A DNA stretch of 64,000 bases. Origin: Lunatimonas sp. (GTDB taxonomy: Bacteria; Bacteroidota; Bacteroidia; Cytophagales; Cyclobacteriaceae). Of the stretch, positions 51,298 through 60,990 are shown one piece after another. The notes under the pieces were generated by a model. The model was not told where the DNA came from. It saw nothing but the letters and a program-made list of their open reading frames with translations, and searched no databases. Positions within the stretch are counted from its first letter, which is position 1; each line of letters starts with the position of its first letter. The stretch is from assembly GCF_020832325.1 (NCBI RefSeq), contig NZ_JAFIEU010000020.1, forward strand, positions 40,712-104,711, read 5' to 3'. Made by a program: the position numbers and the translations under genes.

Positions 51298-53154
51298 TTA
51301 AAATTCACGGATGATCGAAAGCTTCTTCTTGAGTCTGTCAACTTCCTGCTCCGCCTTTTCAATTTTTTCTTCAAACTGATCCTTCAATTTTTCTGCTGTT
51401 TTGGATGCAGCAAAGAACTCCAAATTATTTTTCCACAACGTGATGTTATTTTCTAAATCTGCAATCTGCTTTCGGATACCGTGTTCCTTTTTGTTCAGTA
51501 CTCGGGCGCTGTTGGGGTCAGCTTGTATTTTATTCAAATTAAGTCTGAATAGAAACTCTTCTTTATCGGAACCATTTACTCCTAACTTTTCGATATACGT
51601 ATCCACTACATCCGAAAACGTCGAAGCGATTTCCTTCAAATTTTTTCTGGGAACAAACCCTATGGCATTAAATTCCTGAATGTATCTCTCCAGTTGTTCC
51701 TCACTCAGATCTGTACCCCGTTTTGCTTCATCGGATATCTGAACGCAAAGCTCCTTCTTCTTGGCCAGGTTATCCTCATACTCCTTGTTTGCTTCCTTAT
51801 TGGAACTTCTTCGGTTTTGAAAGAAAGTATCACAGGCTGCCTTAAACCGGCCGTACAGATCATCCCGACTCTTCTCCGGCATAGGCCCTAACTCCTTCCA
51901 TTCTTTCTGCAGGCGTATCAGCTCGTCCGCTGAACTTTTCCAATCCGTGCTATCCTTATGTTTGTCAGCCTCCAAAATCAAAAGCTCCGCCTTATCCTTA
52001 TTCTGCTTGCGAACTTCATCCAGTTCCTTGAAAAACTGGTTTTTATGGTTAAAAAACTGCTTGAAAAGGCCCCAAAAAGTTTTGTTGACTTCTCTTCCAT
52101 TTTCCTTGGGAACGGGCCCTATGACTTCCCATTCCTTTTGAATGGCAAGCATTTCTTTGGTCTTGGCATTCCACTCCTTAATTCTATCGGCTTTGAAATC
52201 CCGGAAGGGCTCCAGTTTTTCGATAAGCTTCAATTTCAATTCCAAATTCCCCTTGTATACGGACTTTTGCTCTTCGTAGAATTCCTTGCGTCGGGAATAG
52301 ACAGCATCAGAAGCGGCCTTAAACCGTTGCCAAACTTGCTCCTGCTCCTCCCTAGGCACGGGACCTATGTGCTTAAATTCCTCATGCAATTCATTGAGAT
52401 GCTTAATGGCTTCCTTCAGATCAGATTCCGAACTCAGGGCTTCCGCTTTTTCGCAAATTTCCAGCTTGCTTTCCAGATTCTTCTTTCGGTCAAGCTCCTT
52501 TAGCTCAAAGTAGATGCTTCGGTTGTCATAAAAGCGATCCATCAGGGCATTGTAGGACGCCCATAGATTTTTATTCTGATTGGCAGGAACAGGACCTATG
52601 GTTTTCCATTCATGCTGAATGGACTTGATAGCGTCTATACTTGAGGTGGTTTCTTCGCTATCTACTAGCTCCCTAAGTTTATCCAGTACGGCATTTTTAG
52701 CGTACGCATTGCGCTCTTTGGCCTTTTCGTTTTCTTTAATCTGCTTTGACCTTCTTGATTTAAATTCGTGGTAGGAAACGAAAAATTCCTTGTCTTCCTC
52801 CGCATCTCTATATTCAAAATCATCTTCAGCGCCACCATCGGCTAGAAACTGCTCTAAAGCGGATTCCTTTTCTTTATGGTAGATTTCGTCATAATGACTT
52901 TTTATATCATTCACCTGTGGATCATGCTTGATATAGTGATCATCCTTTAAGATCTCTTTGATCGCATGTAGCAGTTTATGTTTGGAATAGCCGCTAAAAT
53001 CAACGACTTCCTCTTCCTGACCATCCTCACTTTGCTCCTCTTCAGCTTCCGAACCTATATCCTCTACTTCTTGCTTTTTACCCAATTCAGGATTTTCATT
53101 AACCTCTTGGGTCTCCTTGTTGCCTTCTTCAGACATTTCTTTGTCATTCTCCAT
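51298..53154 (-). CDS. DUF349 domain protein (618 aa)
   Basis: The product has a very acidic N-terminus (residues 1-50) and then repeated coiled-coil DUF349 units. Each is marked by a WK.IGPVP- or WKELGPMP-like motif (HEWKTIGPVPANQNK, EFKHIGPVPREEQEQ, EWEVIGPVPKENGRE, EWKELGPMPEKSRDD, FNAIGFVPRKNLKE), so about five are seen. The whole protein is predicted helical and soluble. Its function is not established. It lies 57 bp downstream of the yqgE gene and has an exact -7 box TACTTTTG at 53200-53193 that could drive it separately. Confidence 0.88.
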   Translation of the reverse strand: MENDKEMSEEGNKETQEVNENPELGKKQEVEDIGSEAEEEQSEDGQEEEVVDFSGYSKHKLLHAIKEILKDDHYIKHDPQVNDIKSHYDEIYHKEKESALEQFLADGGAEDDFEYRDAEEDKEFFVSYHEFKSRRSKQIKENEKAKERNAYAKNAVLDKLRELVDSEETTSSIDAIKSIQHEWKTIGPVPANQNKNLWASYNALMDRFYDNRSIYFELKELDRKKNLESKLEICEKAEALSSESDLKEAIKHLNELHEEFKHIGPVPREEQEQVWQRFKAASDAVYSRRKEFYEEQKSVYKGNLELKLKLIEKLEPFRDFKADRIKEWNAKTKEMLAIQKEWEVIGPVPKENGREVNKTFWGLFKQFFNHKNQFFKELDEVRKQNKDKAELLILEADKHKDSTDWKSSADELIRLQKEWKELGPMPEKSRDDLYGRFKAACDTFFQNRRSSNKEANKEYEDNLAKKKELCVQISDEAKRGTDLSEEQLERYIQEFNAIGFVPRKNLKEIASTFSDVVDTYIEKLGVNGSDKEEFLFRLNLNKIQADPNSARVLNKKEHGIRKQIADLENNITLWKNNLEFFAASKTAEKLKDQFEEKIEKAEQEVDRLKKKLSIIREF

Positions 53155-53211
53155 AATATGCTAAACGTGCTGACTACTTAACGGTGTCTAAACAAAAGTA
53201 GTAATTTTGGT

Positions 53212-53781
53212 TTAATTTAATCTTGGGTCTATCGGATAATTTGCCAGAACTTGATAGTCTCCTCCCATATTTTTTAATATCACCCGCCACAATTCGTCCG
53301 GATCGGAAAAAAAAATATGGTCGGTAAAGTCATTTTTGCAGACAATCCAGGTTTTTTCCTCTAGTTCCTCATCTAATTGTCCTCCGGTCCATCCTGAATA
53401 CCCAATAAAAAAACGAAAGGTTTCTAGGTCGAGGGATCCGCTGTTGCATTTTTGAATGAGCTCGTTGAAATCGCCACCCCACCAAAGATCTCCCTGAAGG
53501 GAAATGCTGTCCTGAAGTTTCTTTTCACCAAAGTAAATGAAATGCAAGGTATTCTGCTCCACCGGACCTCCGACATACACATCGCTATCAAAATTGAGCA
53601 AACCATCCAACAGGTCTCCGAGTTTAAACAAAGAAAGTTTGTTCAAAACAAGACCAAAAGAACCTTTATCGTTATTTTCGCACAATAGTACCACCGACCT
53701 AACAAAATTTTCATCTTGAAGAAACGGCTCAGAAATAAGCAGGCATCCTGAGTGTGGCGGTATAGTAGAATCCAAATACAT
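53212..53781 (-). CDS. YqgE/AlgH-family protein
   Basis: The 189-aa product opens MYLDSTIPPHSGCLLISEPFLQDENF. The conserved segments FVRSVVLLCENNDKGSFGLVLNKL, DVYVGGPVEQNTLHFIY and RFFIGYSGWTGGQLDEEL follow, defining the YqgE/AlgH family (UPF0301). It is a soluble cytoplasmic protein; a role in transcriptional regulation was proposed in Pseudomonas but is not proven. The ATG at 53781 is preceded by a TTG that could serve as an alternative start. It is transcribed toward the DUF349 gene. Confidence 0.92.
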   Translation of the reverse strand: MYLDSTIPPHSGCLLISEPFLQDENFVRSVVLLCENNDKGSFGLVLNKLSLFKLGDLLDGLLNFDSDVYVGGPVEQNTLHFIYFGEKKLQDSISLQGDLWWGGDFNELIQKCNSGSLDLETFRFFIGYSGWTGGQLDEELEEKTWIVCKNDFTDHIFFSDPDELWRVILKNMGGDYQVLANYPIDPRLN

Positions 53782-53882
53782 CAAAAATCATTTTGGTATG
53801 GGGCTTTCAATATAAATCAAAAAAAATTAAATCCAACCTTCTTGACCTTCTAAATTTAGTTTTACGCTCATAAAACCACAAA

Positions 53883-54515
53883 ATGAAAATATCAGACATC
53901 AGAAAGGAGTATTCTTCCAAAATATTAGAAATTAACAAGGTCGAAAAAAGTCCTATAGAACAATTCAAACGCTGGATGATGGAGGCATTGGAAGCTGAAG
54001 TAATGGAGCCAAATGCGATGAATCTAGCTACCATCGGCTTGGATAATCGCCCCTCAGCCCGTATTGTACTGCTCAAAGGAATCGACCACGGGTTTGTCTT
54101 TTTTACCAACTACGAAAGTAAAAAGGGCAAAGAGCTGATAGAACATCCCTACGCTTCTCTAACGTTTTTTTGGCCAGAAATGGAACGACAGGTACGGATA
54201 GAGGGCAGGACGGAAAAAACGAGCGAAGAAGAATCCGACGAGTACTTCCTCTCCAGACCGACCGAAAGTCAGATAGGCGCTTGGACATCTCCTCAAAGCC
54301 AAGAGATACCAAGCCGCGGATTTCTGGAGGAACAGCGGAAATACTACGAAGGAAAATTCAGCGAAAAGCCGCTCCAAAGGCCCCCTCACTGGGGCGGGTT
54401 CCGCCTATTGGCAGATCGAATCGAGTTTTGGCAAGGAAGGCCCGGACGGCTTCACGACCGGATAAAGTATACCTTGGAAGACGAGTTGTGGAGAATAACC
54501 CGCCTTGCACCTTAA
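53883..54515 (+). CDS. pdxH: Pyridoxamine 5'-phosphate oxidase
   Basis: The 210-aa product has the full PdxH set: RPSARIVLLKGIDHGFVFFTNY, FWPEMERQVRIEGRTEK, SRPTESQIGAWTSPQSQ (FMN and PLP contacts), and the C-terminal WGGFRLLADRIEFWQGRPG with the closing RITRLAP. It uses FMN and oxygen to make pyridoxal phosphate from the pyridoxine or pyridoxamine phosphates. The gene is monocistronic and converges on bshB1. Confidence 0.96.
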   Translation: MKISDIRKEYSSKILEINKVEKSPIEQFKRWMMEALEAEVMEPNAMNLATIGLDNRPSARIVLLKGIDHGFVFFTNYESKKGKELIEHPYASLTFFWPEMERQVRIEGRTEKTSEEESDEYFLSRPTESQIGAWTSPQSQEIPSRGFLEEQRKYYEGKFSEKPLQRPPHWGGFRLLADRIEFWQGRPGRLHDRIKYTLEDELWRITRLAP

Positions 54516-54574
54516 GTAGGCTTAGTTAACAGTAAATTAAACCCTACTGTAAAGAGATAGTGTTTCCGAATACA

Positions 54575-55300
54575 TCAAAGAAGGTGAAAGAGATTGTCCA
54601 CGCCGGGAACTCGCTCCACAGTATACCCCTCTCCGTACCTGACAGAAATCTTGTGTCCCATCTCGCGAGCCCGTGCTTCGATAAAGTCCAAGAAACCTGG
54701 GCGAGAGATAAAACTTTCCGGCTCCTGGCTAGTTGCGTCGAAAAACTGCGACTTAAATGCTAGGATACTTTCCTTTTTGATCTCCCAATAATCGGAAATG
54801 TCTACGACCAAATCTGGCTCAATGTAGTTATTTTGAATATAATGATACACGGCCTGTGGTCTCCAGGCCTCTTGGGGCACTCCGTCCAATTCTGTCTCCA
54901 GTCGACGGAGTCCGCTTAGAAAACAGGCTTTTGTGGCTAAACTACCTCCCTTTCCATGGTCCGGATGGCGGTCTGTGACCGCATTGGCCAACACGATCTC
55001 AGGACGATATTTCCTCAAAATCTTGGCGATTTCGACCTGATATCTCTTCTCCTCCGAAAAAAAAACATCTTCGAATGCTAAGTTCTCCCTTGCGCTAAGA
55101 CCCAAAATCGTTGCCGCGGCATCCGACTCCTCCAGACGGATCGCCGGAGTACCTCTAGTTCCCATTTCACCCTGTGTAAGGTCCAATATACCTACTTTAT
55201 AGCCTTTAGCCACATGGGAGGCAATGGTTCCAGAACAGGAAAGCTCCGCGTCATCTGGGTGGGCCGCTATCGCTAAAATATCCAGTTTTATCATGCTCAT
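54575..55300 (-). CDS. bshB1: Bacillithiol biosynthesis deacetylase BshB1
   Basis: The 241-aa product is a PIG-L/LmbE zinc deacetylase with metal ligands in AAHPDDAELSCSG and NAVTDRHPDHGKGGSLA. DLTQGEMGTRGTPAIRLEESD is typical of BshB1. It removes the acetyl group from GlcNAc-malate in the bacillithiol pathway, which is common in Cytophagales and Flavobacteria. Its ATG overlaps the stop of the preceding peptidase gene (ATGA), so it is translationally coupled. An ATG two codons later is an alternative start. Confidence 0.92.
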   Translation of the reverse strand: MSMIKLDILAIAAHPDDAELSCSGTIASHVAKGYKVGILDLTQGEMGTRGTPAIRLEESDAAATILGLSARENLAFEDVFFSEEKRYQVEIAKILRKYRPEIVLANAVTDRHPDHGKGGSLATKACFLSGLRRLETELDGVPQEAWRPQAVYHYIQNNYIEPDLVVDISDYWEIKKESILAFKSQFFDATSQEPESFISRPGFLDFIEARAREMGHKISVRYGEGYTVERVPGVDNLFHLL

Positions 55301-56328
55301 CGTATTTTCAACCTCATACCCACCCGTAGGACGGTACTGGTAGTAATATTATTCATTCGTGTAATATGTGAAACAGACACGCCGTATTTTCGGGCTATTA
55401 CGGAAAGATTTTCGCCGCTGCGAACGCGGTGAATTACTGCCTCCTGCATTTTAATTACATGATCAAAGCTGGAGGAGGTGATCGTATAAAGCGGACTTCT
55501 GATTTTATGACCTTCGAAATCATACAGATTCTGGGGATTTATAGAAAGCCCCTTGTACCTAACTTCAAAATGCAAGTGAGGGCCAGTACTCCTGCCGGTA
55601 CTCCCTCCGTACCCTATCACAGACCCGGCCCTTACCTCCTGCCCTACCTCTACCAGAATCTTGGACAAATGCCCGTATAGAGTCTCGAGTCCATTCCTGT
55701 GCCTCACCAAAACAAAATACCCGTATCCATAGCGGTCATAGCTGGCCATTCGAACGATACCATCAAAAGCCGAATACACAGAATCACCTACACTGAGACG
55801 CAAATCTATTCCATGGTGCCACCGGTACCGACGAAAACCAAATTCTGAACTCACCCGACTATCTTTTAAAGGCATACTCCAAAGCGATCCGTAATAGGGA
55901 TCAAACAACCTAACGGGAATAGTGTCTTTGAAGTCCTTTGGGTTGAAGTCGTAAATATCTATTTTCTTACTGTCCCAAGAGGCAAAATACTCGTAAGCGG
56001 TCACCCAGATACTATCGATCATGGTCTTTTCAGACACCTGAACCAACTGATTAGTTGGCGCCCAGACGATAGAAAGGGTATCCTCGTTGACAATCGAAAG
56101 CCTTTTTTTGAGGTCTACACCTCCACTGAATATCAGGGAATCGGTTCCTCGCTGCAGGTTTGACAAGTACTCCTGCACATCGAAAGGCTGGATTTTTTTC
56201 TGATCCGGCATAACCGAATCTTTGGATGGAGACCGCTTGATCAGTCTGGGATTTACCTGCGCTTCCGACACTTGGGAAAGGAGCAACCATACCAATCCCA
56301 ACAAGCAGCAAATCCGAACTTTAGTCAT
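55297..56328 (-). CDS. M23-family peptidoglycan peptidase with C-terminal LysM
   Basis: The 343-aa product has a signal peptide (ICCLLGLVWLLLSQVSEA). An unremarkable N-terminal region precedes the LytM/M23 domain (HHGIDLRLSVGDSVYSAF and TGPHLHFEVRYKGL with the zinc ligands H-x(n)-D and HxH). One LysM repeat stands at the C-terminus (VRSGENLSVIARKYGVS...). It should cleave peptide crosslinks in the periplasm or act as a regulator of such enzymes. The gene lies 8 bp after trxB and overlaps bshB1 by 4 bp. Confidence 0.92.
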   Translation of the reverse strand: MTKVRICCLLGLVWLLLSQVSEAQVNPRLIKRSPSKDSVMPDQKKIQPFDVQEYLSNLQRGTDSLIFSGGVDLKKRLSIVNEDTLSIVWAPTNQLVQVSEKTMIDSIWVTAYEYFASWDSKKIDIYDFNPKDFKDTIPVRLFDPYYGSLWSMPLKDSRVSSEFGFRRYRWHHGIDLRLSVGDSVYSAFDGIVRMASYDRYGYGYFVLVRHRNGLETLYGHLSKILVEVGQEVRAGSVIGYGGSTGRSTGPHLHFEVRYKGLSINPQNLYDFEGHKIRSPLYTITSSSFDHVIKMQEAVIHRVRSGENLSVIARKYGVSVSHITRMNNITTSTVLRVGMRLKIR

Positions 56329-56336
56329 CGAGATGG

Positions 56337-57281
56337 TTAGGCTAATTCATACTCAGCCAAAAACCTTTCCGCATCAAGGGCGGCCATGCAACCCGTCCCA
56401 GCAGCCGTAACTGCCTGCCTATAAATGTTATCTTGGGCATCTCCACAGGCAAAAACCCCCGGAACATTGGTTCTAGTAGTACCCGGCTTCGTCTGTATAT
56501 AGCCACTTTCATCCATATCGATAAACCCACTAAATACATCTGTATTCGGCTGATGACCGATGGCGACAAAAAAGGCCGCGACAGGTAATGTCTTATGCTC
56601 TCCCGTCAGGTTATTTTTAAGCTCTACTCCATTGACCTCCTCATCTCCGAGTACCTGCACGGTTTCATGATTCCACAACATTTCTATTTTGGGGTTAGAA
56701 AGGACTCGCTTCTGCATAATCTGCGACGCTCGCAGCTCATCCCTTCGAACGATCATGTACACTTTTTTACAAATATTGGACAAATACGATGCTTCCTCGC
56801 AAGCTGTATCGCCACCACCTACGATGGCCACCTCCTGCCCTCTGAAAAAGAACCCATCGCACACTGCACAGGCTGACACGCCTCTGCCGTTAAGTCTGGA
56901 TTCGCTCTCCAACCCAAGCCACTTAGCCGAAGCCCCTGTAGAGATAATCACCGTGTCTGCAATAATTTGGACGGAATCGTCTACGGTCACCCTGTGTGGC
57001 CTTTTGCTGAAATCCACTTGAGTAACCAGCCCATAACGAACCTGTGTTCCAAAGCGCTCTGCTTGCTTTCGAAAGTCTTCCATCATCTCCGGCCCCATTA
57101 CTCCATCGGGATAGCCCGGGTAATTTTCCACATCTGTGGTAATTGTGAGTTGACCGCCAGGTTGTGCCCCTGTATATAAAACTGGATTTAATCCTGCCCT
57201 TGCGGCATATATTGCGGCGGTATACCCTGCTGGTCCCGAGCCGATTATAAGTACTTTTACGTGTTCTATGTCTTTATTCAT
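56337..57281 (-). CDS. trxB: Thioredoxin-disulfide reductase
   Basis: The 314-aa product has the FAD-binding IIGSGPAGYTAAIYAARAG near residue 12, the redox-active CAVCDG at about 142-147, the NADPH motif GGGDTACEEA and the C-terminal GDAQDNIYRQAVTAAGTG. This is the low-molecular-weight bacterial TrxB. The ATG at 57281 gives MNKDIEHVKVLIIGSG; an upstream start would add nine unneeded residues. It heads an operon with the peptidase and bshB1. Confidence 0.95.
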   Translation of the reverse strand: MNKDIEHVKVLIIGSGPAGYTAAIYAARAGLNPVLYTGAQPGGQLTITTDVENYPGYPDGVMGPEMMEDFRKQAERFGTQVRYGLVTQVDFSKRPHRVTVDDSVQIIADTVIISTGASAKWLGLESESRLNGRGVSACAVCDGFFFRGQEVAIVGGGDTACEEASYLSNICKKVYMIVRRDELRASQIMQKRVLSNPKIEMLWNHETVQVLGDEEVNGVELKNNLTGEHKTLPVAAFFVAIGHQPNTDVFSGFIDMDESGYIQTKPGTTRTNVPGVFACGDAQDNIYRQAVTAAGTGCMAALDAERFLAEYELA

Positions 57282-57390
57282 GAGCGTTATAGTCATTTCG
57301 AAGGGCAAATTTTGGCATTTTTACCTAATAAACAAAGGAACAATGTCACAGAAGGAAATGCCTTTTAACCTAAATTAACAATATGAAGGT

Positions 57391-57418
57391 AAAAAAAGAG
57401 GGGTATCTAAACCCCTCT
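57391..57418 (-). terminator. Terminator after rpoD
   Basis: On the minus strand AGAGGGG pairs with CCCCTCT across 8 nt and is followed by a T-run (A-run at 57391-57397). It lies 25 bp beyond the rpoD stop codon. Confidence 0.88.
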
Positions 57419-57442
57419 AAACTATTATATGTCTACCAAACT

Positions 57443-58306
57443 CTAACCCAGATAAGGCTTCAAAGTCTTGCTTCGTGATGTATGACGCAATCTGCGAATA
57501 GCCTTTTCTTTTATTTGCCGCACTCGCTCCCGGGTAAGGTTAAATTTCTCACCTATTTCCTCCAGTGTCATCGCGTGCTCGCCATTCAATCCAAAATACA
57601 GGGTGATTACATCTGCCTCACGTTGGGTTAGCGTAGAGAGCGCTCGTTGTACCTCCTTGCGAAGCGAGTCATTCATCAGGCCGTCGTCTGGCTTTGTTTC
57701 CCCATCATTCTCCAATACATCCAGAAGGCTGTTTTCCTCTCCCTGAACGAACGGAGCATCCATGGAAACATGGCGTCCAGATATTTTCATGGTATCAACT
57801 ACTTCACCCGCAGTAACCTCCAGAACCTCTGCAAGCTCTTCTGGAGAGGGCTCCCGTTCAAACTTCTGCTCTAGCTCGGAAAAGGTCTTGCTGATCTTAT
57901 TCAAAGACCCTACCCGGTTTAGCGGTAGTCTAACGATGCGGGATTGTTCGGCAAGTGCTTGCAGAATGGACTGGCGAATCCACCACACGGCATATGAGAT
58001 GAACTTAAAGCCCCTGGTTTCGTCAAAACGCTGCGCAGCCTTGATAAGCCCAAGGTTACCCTCGTTGATCAAATCACCCAAGGACAATCCCTGATTTTGA
58101 TACTGTTTGGCAACAGAAACCACAAACCTCAGGTTGGCTTTGGTGAGCTTTTCAAGAGCAAGTTGGTCCCCCTCTCTGATCCGCTTTGCCAAGACCACTT
58201 CCTCATCTGCGGTAAGCAGGTCTACTTTGCCGATTTCCTGTAGGTATTTGTCTAGAGACTGACTTTCTCTGTTGGTAATCTGTTTGCTAATTTTAAGCTG
58301 CCTCAT
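57443..58306 (-). CDS. rpoD: Primary RNA polymerase sigma factor (RpoD/SigA)
   Basis: The 287-aa product starts directly with region 1.2 ([20 protein letters not shown]). Region 2 has the core-binding and -10-recognition helices ([48 protein letters not shown]), then come region 3 and the region 4 helix-turn-helix ([28 protein letters not shown]). Region 1.1 and the nonconserved insert are missing, as in the Bacteroidota primary sigma factor. This fits the unusual TTTG/TAnnTTTG promoters seen in the window. It is monocistronic. Confidence 0.96.
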   Translation of the reverse strand: MRQLKISKQITNRESQSLDKYLQEIGKVDLLTADEEVVLAKRIREGDQLALEKLTKANLRFVVSVAKQYQNQGLSLGDLINEGNLGLIKAAQRFDETRGFKFISYAVWWIRQSILQALAEQSRIVRLPLNRVGSLNKISKTFSELEQKFEREPSPEELAEVLEVTAGEVVDTMKISGRHVSMDAPFVQGEENSLLDVLENDGETKPDDGLMNDSLRKEVQRALSTLTQREADVITLYFGLNGEHAMTLEEIGEKFNLTRERVRQIKEKAIRRLRHTSRSKTLKPYLG

Positions 58307-58390
58307 TCAAGTATCTGATTTTTTAAACGCCTTATATAACAGAACTATCTTTAAAATAAGTTCATTCAACGATTATTGTTTAAACCTAAA

Positions 58391-60541
58391 TTAAGATTTT
58401 TGAGCCGGTTTGTCAGATTTTTCCGCCTTTGGAAGCAACACCTTACGCGAAAGCTTGTATTTACCGGTCTTCTTATCCACATCGATCAACTTAACGGTGA
58501 TCTCCTCGCCTGATTCCAGCACGCCATCCATGGACTCCAATCTCTCCCATTTGATTTCTGAAATATGGAGCAAGCCATCTTTACCTGGCATGAATTCGAC
58601 AAATGCACCAAACGGCATGATGTTCTTCACCTTTCCAGTATATACCTCACCAATTTCGGGTTGGGCTACGATCGCTTTGATTCTTTGTATCGCACCATCC
58701 ATCGATGTCTGGTTATTGGCGAAAATATTGATCTTGCCCATGTTGTCTACTTCCTCGATGATGATCGTCGCTCCCGTGTCTTTCTGGATTTCCTGAATTA
58801 CCTTGCCTCCGGGTCCGATTACGGCACCGATCAACTCTTTAGGGATCTCCATGTTCTGAGATCTAGGTGCATGTGGCTTATAATCCTCTCTAGGAGCTGC
58901 CAATGTCTTTTTGATCTCATTCAATATATGTAACCTGCCGTCTTTTGCCTGATACAATGCTTCCTTCAGCACTGCGTAGTCCAATCCCTCCACCTTTAGG
59001 TCCATCTGACAAGCTGTGATACCTTTTTCGGTACCGGTCACTTTAAAGTCCATATCGCCCAAGTGATCCTCGTCTCCAAGAATGTCGGAAAGAATGGTAT
59101 ATTTTCCTGTGGAAGCATCCGAAATCATGCCCATGGCTATCCCGGTGACCGGCGCTTTAATAGGCACACCCGCATCCATCAAAGCCAAAGATCCTGCACA
59201 AACAGTAGCCATAGAGGACGAGCCGTTTGACTCCAAAATATCAGAAACTACCCGGATGGTATAAGGATTCTTTGCATCAGGTGGCAAAACCCTCCGCAAT
59301 GCCCTCATCGCCAGATTTCCGTGCCCGATCTCTCGACGGCCTGGTCCTCGGTTAATTTTTACCTCACCAGTAGAAAAACCGGGGAAGTTATAATGCAAGT
59401 AGAACTTATTGTATCCAGAATGTACCGCCCCGTCTACCATCTGCTCATCTAACTTGGTACCCAAGGTACAAGTGGTGATGGATTGGGTTTCTCCCCTTGT
59501 GAATACAGCAGACCCATGGGCCGAAGGCAAGTAGTCTACTACCGACCATATAGGACGTATTTCATCCGGATTCCTGCCATCCAGTCTCTTTTTTTCATGG
59601 AGTGTGAAGTTACGGGCTGCATCCTTGTGTATTTTAGCAAAATACTTGCCAATTAAAAAGCTGTCGTATCCGTGATCCTCACCCAGGCTTTCTACAAACC
59701 CTTGCTTGATCGCCTTGATCAGATCAGATCGTTCATTCTTGTTGGGAATCTGACGGCTCACTACATCGTAGCAGGCATCATAAAGTTCCCCCTTCATTCG
59801 CTCAAGCAAGGCCTCGTCATGATTTTCATGGGAATACTCCCGCTTAACTTCTTTTCCTAGCTCTTTGGTGAGTTCCTTTTGAACGGCACAATGCCTCTTG
59901 ATTTCCTGATGGGCTAACTCCAACGCTTCTACCATCTCATCTTCGGCAATCTCATCGGCTTCACCCTCTACCATTAAGATAAATTCCTCGGAACCGGCAA
60001 CAATAAACTCCAACGTGGCTACCTTTAGCTCCTGTGGTTTCGGATTGATAATCAATTTTCCGTCTACCTTGGCAACACGTACCTCAGAGATCGGTCCATT
60101 AAAAGGTATGTCAGAAACCGCTATAGCGGCAGATGCAGCCAAGCCTGCCAACGCATCCGGCAATACCTCTTCGTCGGACGACATCAATGTGATGGTTATG
60201 TTGGTATCGGCATGGTAATCATCTGGAAACAAAGGGCGTACCGCACGGTCTACCAAGCGGCTGATCAGGACCTCGTAATCAGACAATCTACCCTCTCTCT
60301 TCAAAAATCCGCCCGGTATTTTTCCGGATGCGGCAAATTTCTCTTGATAGTCAACAGACAACGGAAGGAAGTCAACCCCATCTCCCGCTTCTTTCTTCGT
60401 GACTATGGTTGCCAATAACATGGCTTTCCCCATTTTTACAACTGCAGAGCCGTCCGCCTGCTTAGCAAGCGCTCCGGTCTCAATGGTGATCTCTCTACCA
60501 TCTTCTAATATGATAGATTTACTAATAACGTTTGGTAACAT
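58391..60541 (-). CDS. pnp: Polyribonucleotide nucleotidyltransferase (PNPase)
   Basis: The 716-aa product has two RNase PH-type domains: [30 protein letters not shown] in the first, and [18 protein letters not shown] plus the metal-binding [15 protein letters not shown] in the second. A KH domain with [13 protein letters not shown] and a C-terminal S1 domain ([27 protein letters not shown]) follow. It degrades RNA processively in the 3'-5' direction with phosphate. The ATG at 60541 gives the canonical N-terminus [10 protein letters not shown]. It is preceded by rpsO with a hairpin between. Confidence 0.96.
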   Translation of the reverse strand: MLPNVISKSIILEDGREITIETGALAKQADGSAVVKMGKAMLLATIVTKKEAGDGVDFLPLSVDYQEKFAASGKIPGGFLKREGRLSDYEVLISRLVDRAVRPLFPDDYHADTNITITLMSSDEEVLPDALAGLAASAAIAVSDIPFNGPISEVRVAKVDGKLIINPKPQELKVATLEFIVAGSEEFILMVEGEADEIAEDEMVEALELAHQEIKRHCAVQKELTKELGKEVKREYSHENHDEALLERMKGELYDACYDVVSRQIPNKNERSDLIKAIKQGFVESLGEDHGYDSFLIGKYFAKIHKDAARNFTLHEKKRLDGRNPDEIRPIWSVVDYLPSAHGSAVFTRGETQSITTCTLGTKLDEQMVDGAVHSGYNKFYLHYNFPGFSTGEVKINRGPGRREIGHGNLAMRALRRVLPPDAKNPYTIRVVSDILESNGSSSMATVCAGSLALMDAGVPIKAPVTGIAMGMISDASTGKYTILSDILGDEDHLGDMDFKVTGTEKGITACQMDLKVEGLDYAVLKEALYQAKDGRLHILNEIKKTLAAPREDYKPHAPRSQNMEIPKELIGAVIGPGGKVIQEIQKDTGATIIIEEVDNMGKINIFANNQTSMDGAIQRIKAIVAQPEIGEVYTGKVKNIMPFGAFVEFMPGKDGLLHISEIKWERLESMDGVLESGEEITVKLIDVDKKTGKYKLSRKVLLPKAEKSDKPAQKS

Positions 60542-60601
60542 AAAATCTAATGATTCTGTAAGGTGAATAGTCTTAAAAGTAAGGTTTACTAAAGGATAAG
60601 C

Positions 60602-60636
60602 AAAAAAAGTAAGGTCCCTCATGCGAAGAACCTTAC
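60602..60636 (-). terminator. Hairpin terminator between rpsO and pnp
   Basis: On the minus strand GTAAGGT pairs with ACCTTAC across 14 nt and is followed by seven T. It would end or attenuate transcription after rpsO. In E. coli the rpsO-pnp gap holds an RNase III site, so a processing role is also possible. Confidence 0.7.
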
Positions 60637-60643
60637 AGTAATC

Positions 60644-60919
60644 TTATTTACGGATTCCCAGCTCGGCAATAATTGACCGGTATCTCTCGATGTCATTCTT
60701 GACAAGGTAGTTCAACAGGCTCCTTCTTTTACCTACCAGCTTCAACAATCCTAAGCGGGATGAATGGTCTTTCTTGTTAGTCTTTAGGTGTTCTGTAAGG
60801 TGTTGGATTCTATACGTGAACAACGCAATCTGCGCTTCAGGAGAACCCGTATCCTTTTCAGACTTCAACCGACCATGATTCTTAAACAACTCTGATTTTT
60901 TTTCTTTACTTAAATACAT
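60644..60919 (-). CDS. rpsO: Ribosomal protein S15
   Basis: The 91-aa product is a complete small-subunit S15 with [47 protein letters not shown] and the C-terminal [12 protein letters not shown]. It binds 16S rRNA in the central domain. It precedes pnp in the widely conserved order. A promoter with TACCTTTG (60967-60960) lies 41 bp before the start. Confidence 0.97.
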   Translation of the reverse strand: MYLSKEKKSELFKNHGRLKSEKDTGSPEAQIALFTYRIQHLTEHLKTNKKDHSSRLGLLKLVGKRRSLLNYLVKNDIERYRSIIAELGIRK

Positions 60920-60959
60920 GCTTAGTCAAGTTAATACGGCTATTTTAATAAAACAGACA

Positions 60960-60990
60960 CAAAGGTACAAATATTTTTTAAGTTATGAAA
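60960..60990 (-). promoter_or_regulatory. Probable promoter of rpsO
   Basis: On the minus strand TTTC (60990-60987), 19-bp spacer, TACCTTTG (60967-60960). The -7 box is exact and the -33 box has one mismatch. It overlaps the end of the permease gene. Confidence 0.55.

Noticed and set aside
51958..52503. 181-codon plus-strand Phe/Leu-rich frame over the DUF349 gene
   Set aside because: The Phe/Leu richness is what the antisense of a Lys/Glu-rich coiled-coil gene produces; it is not a membrane protein gene.
54516..54574. Inverted repeat AGTAGG/CCTACT between pdxH and bshB1 as a terminator
   Set aside because: The stem is only 6 bp, the loop is over 20 nt and there is no T-run on either strand.
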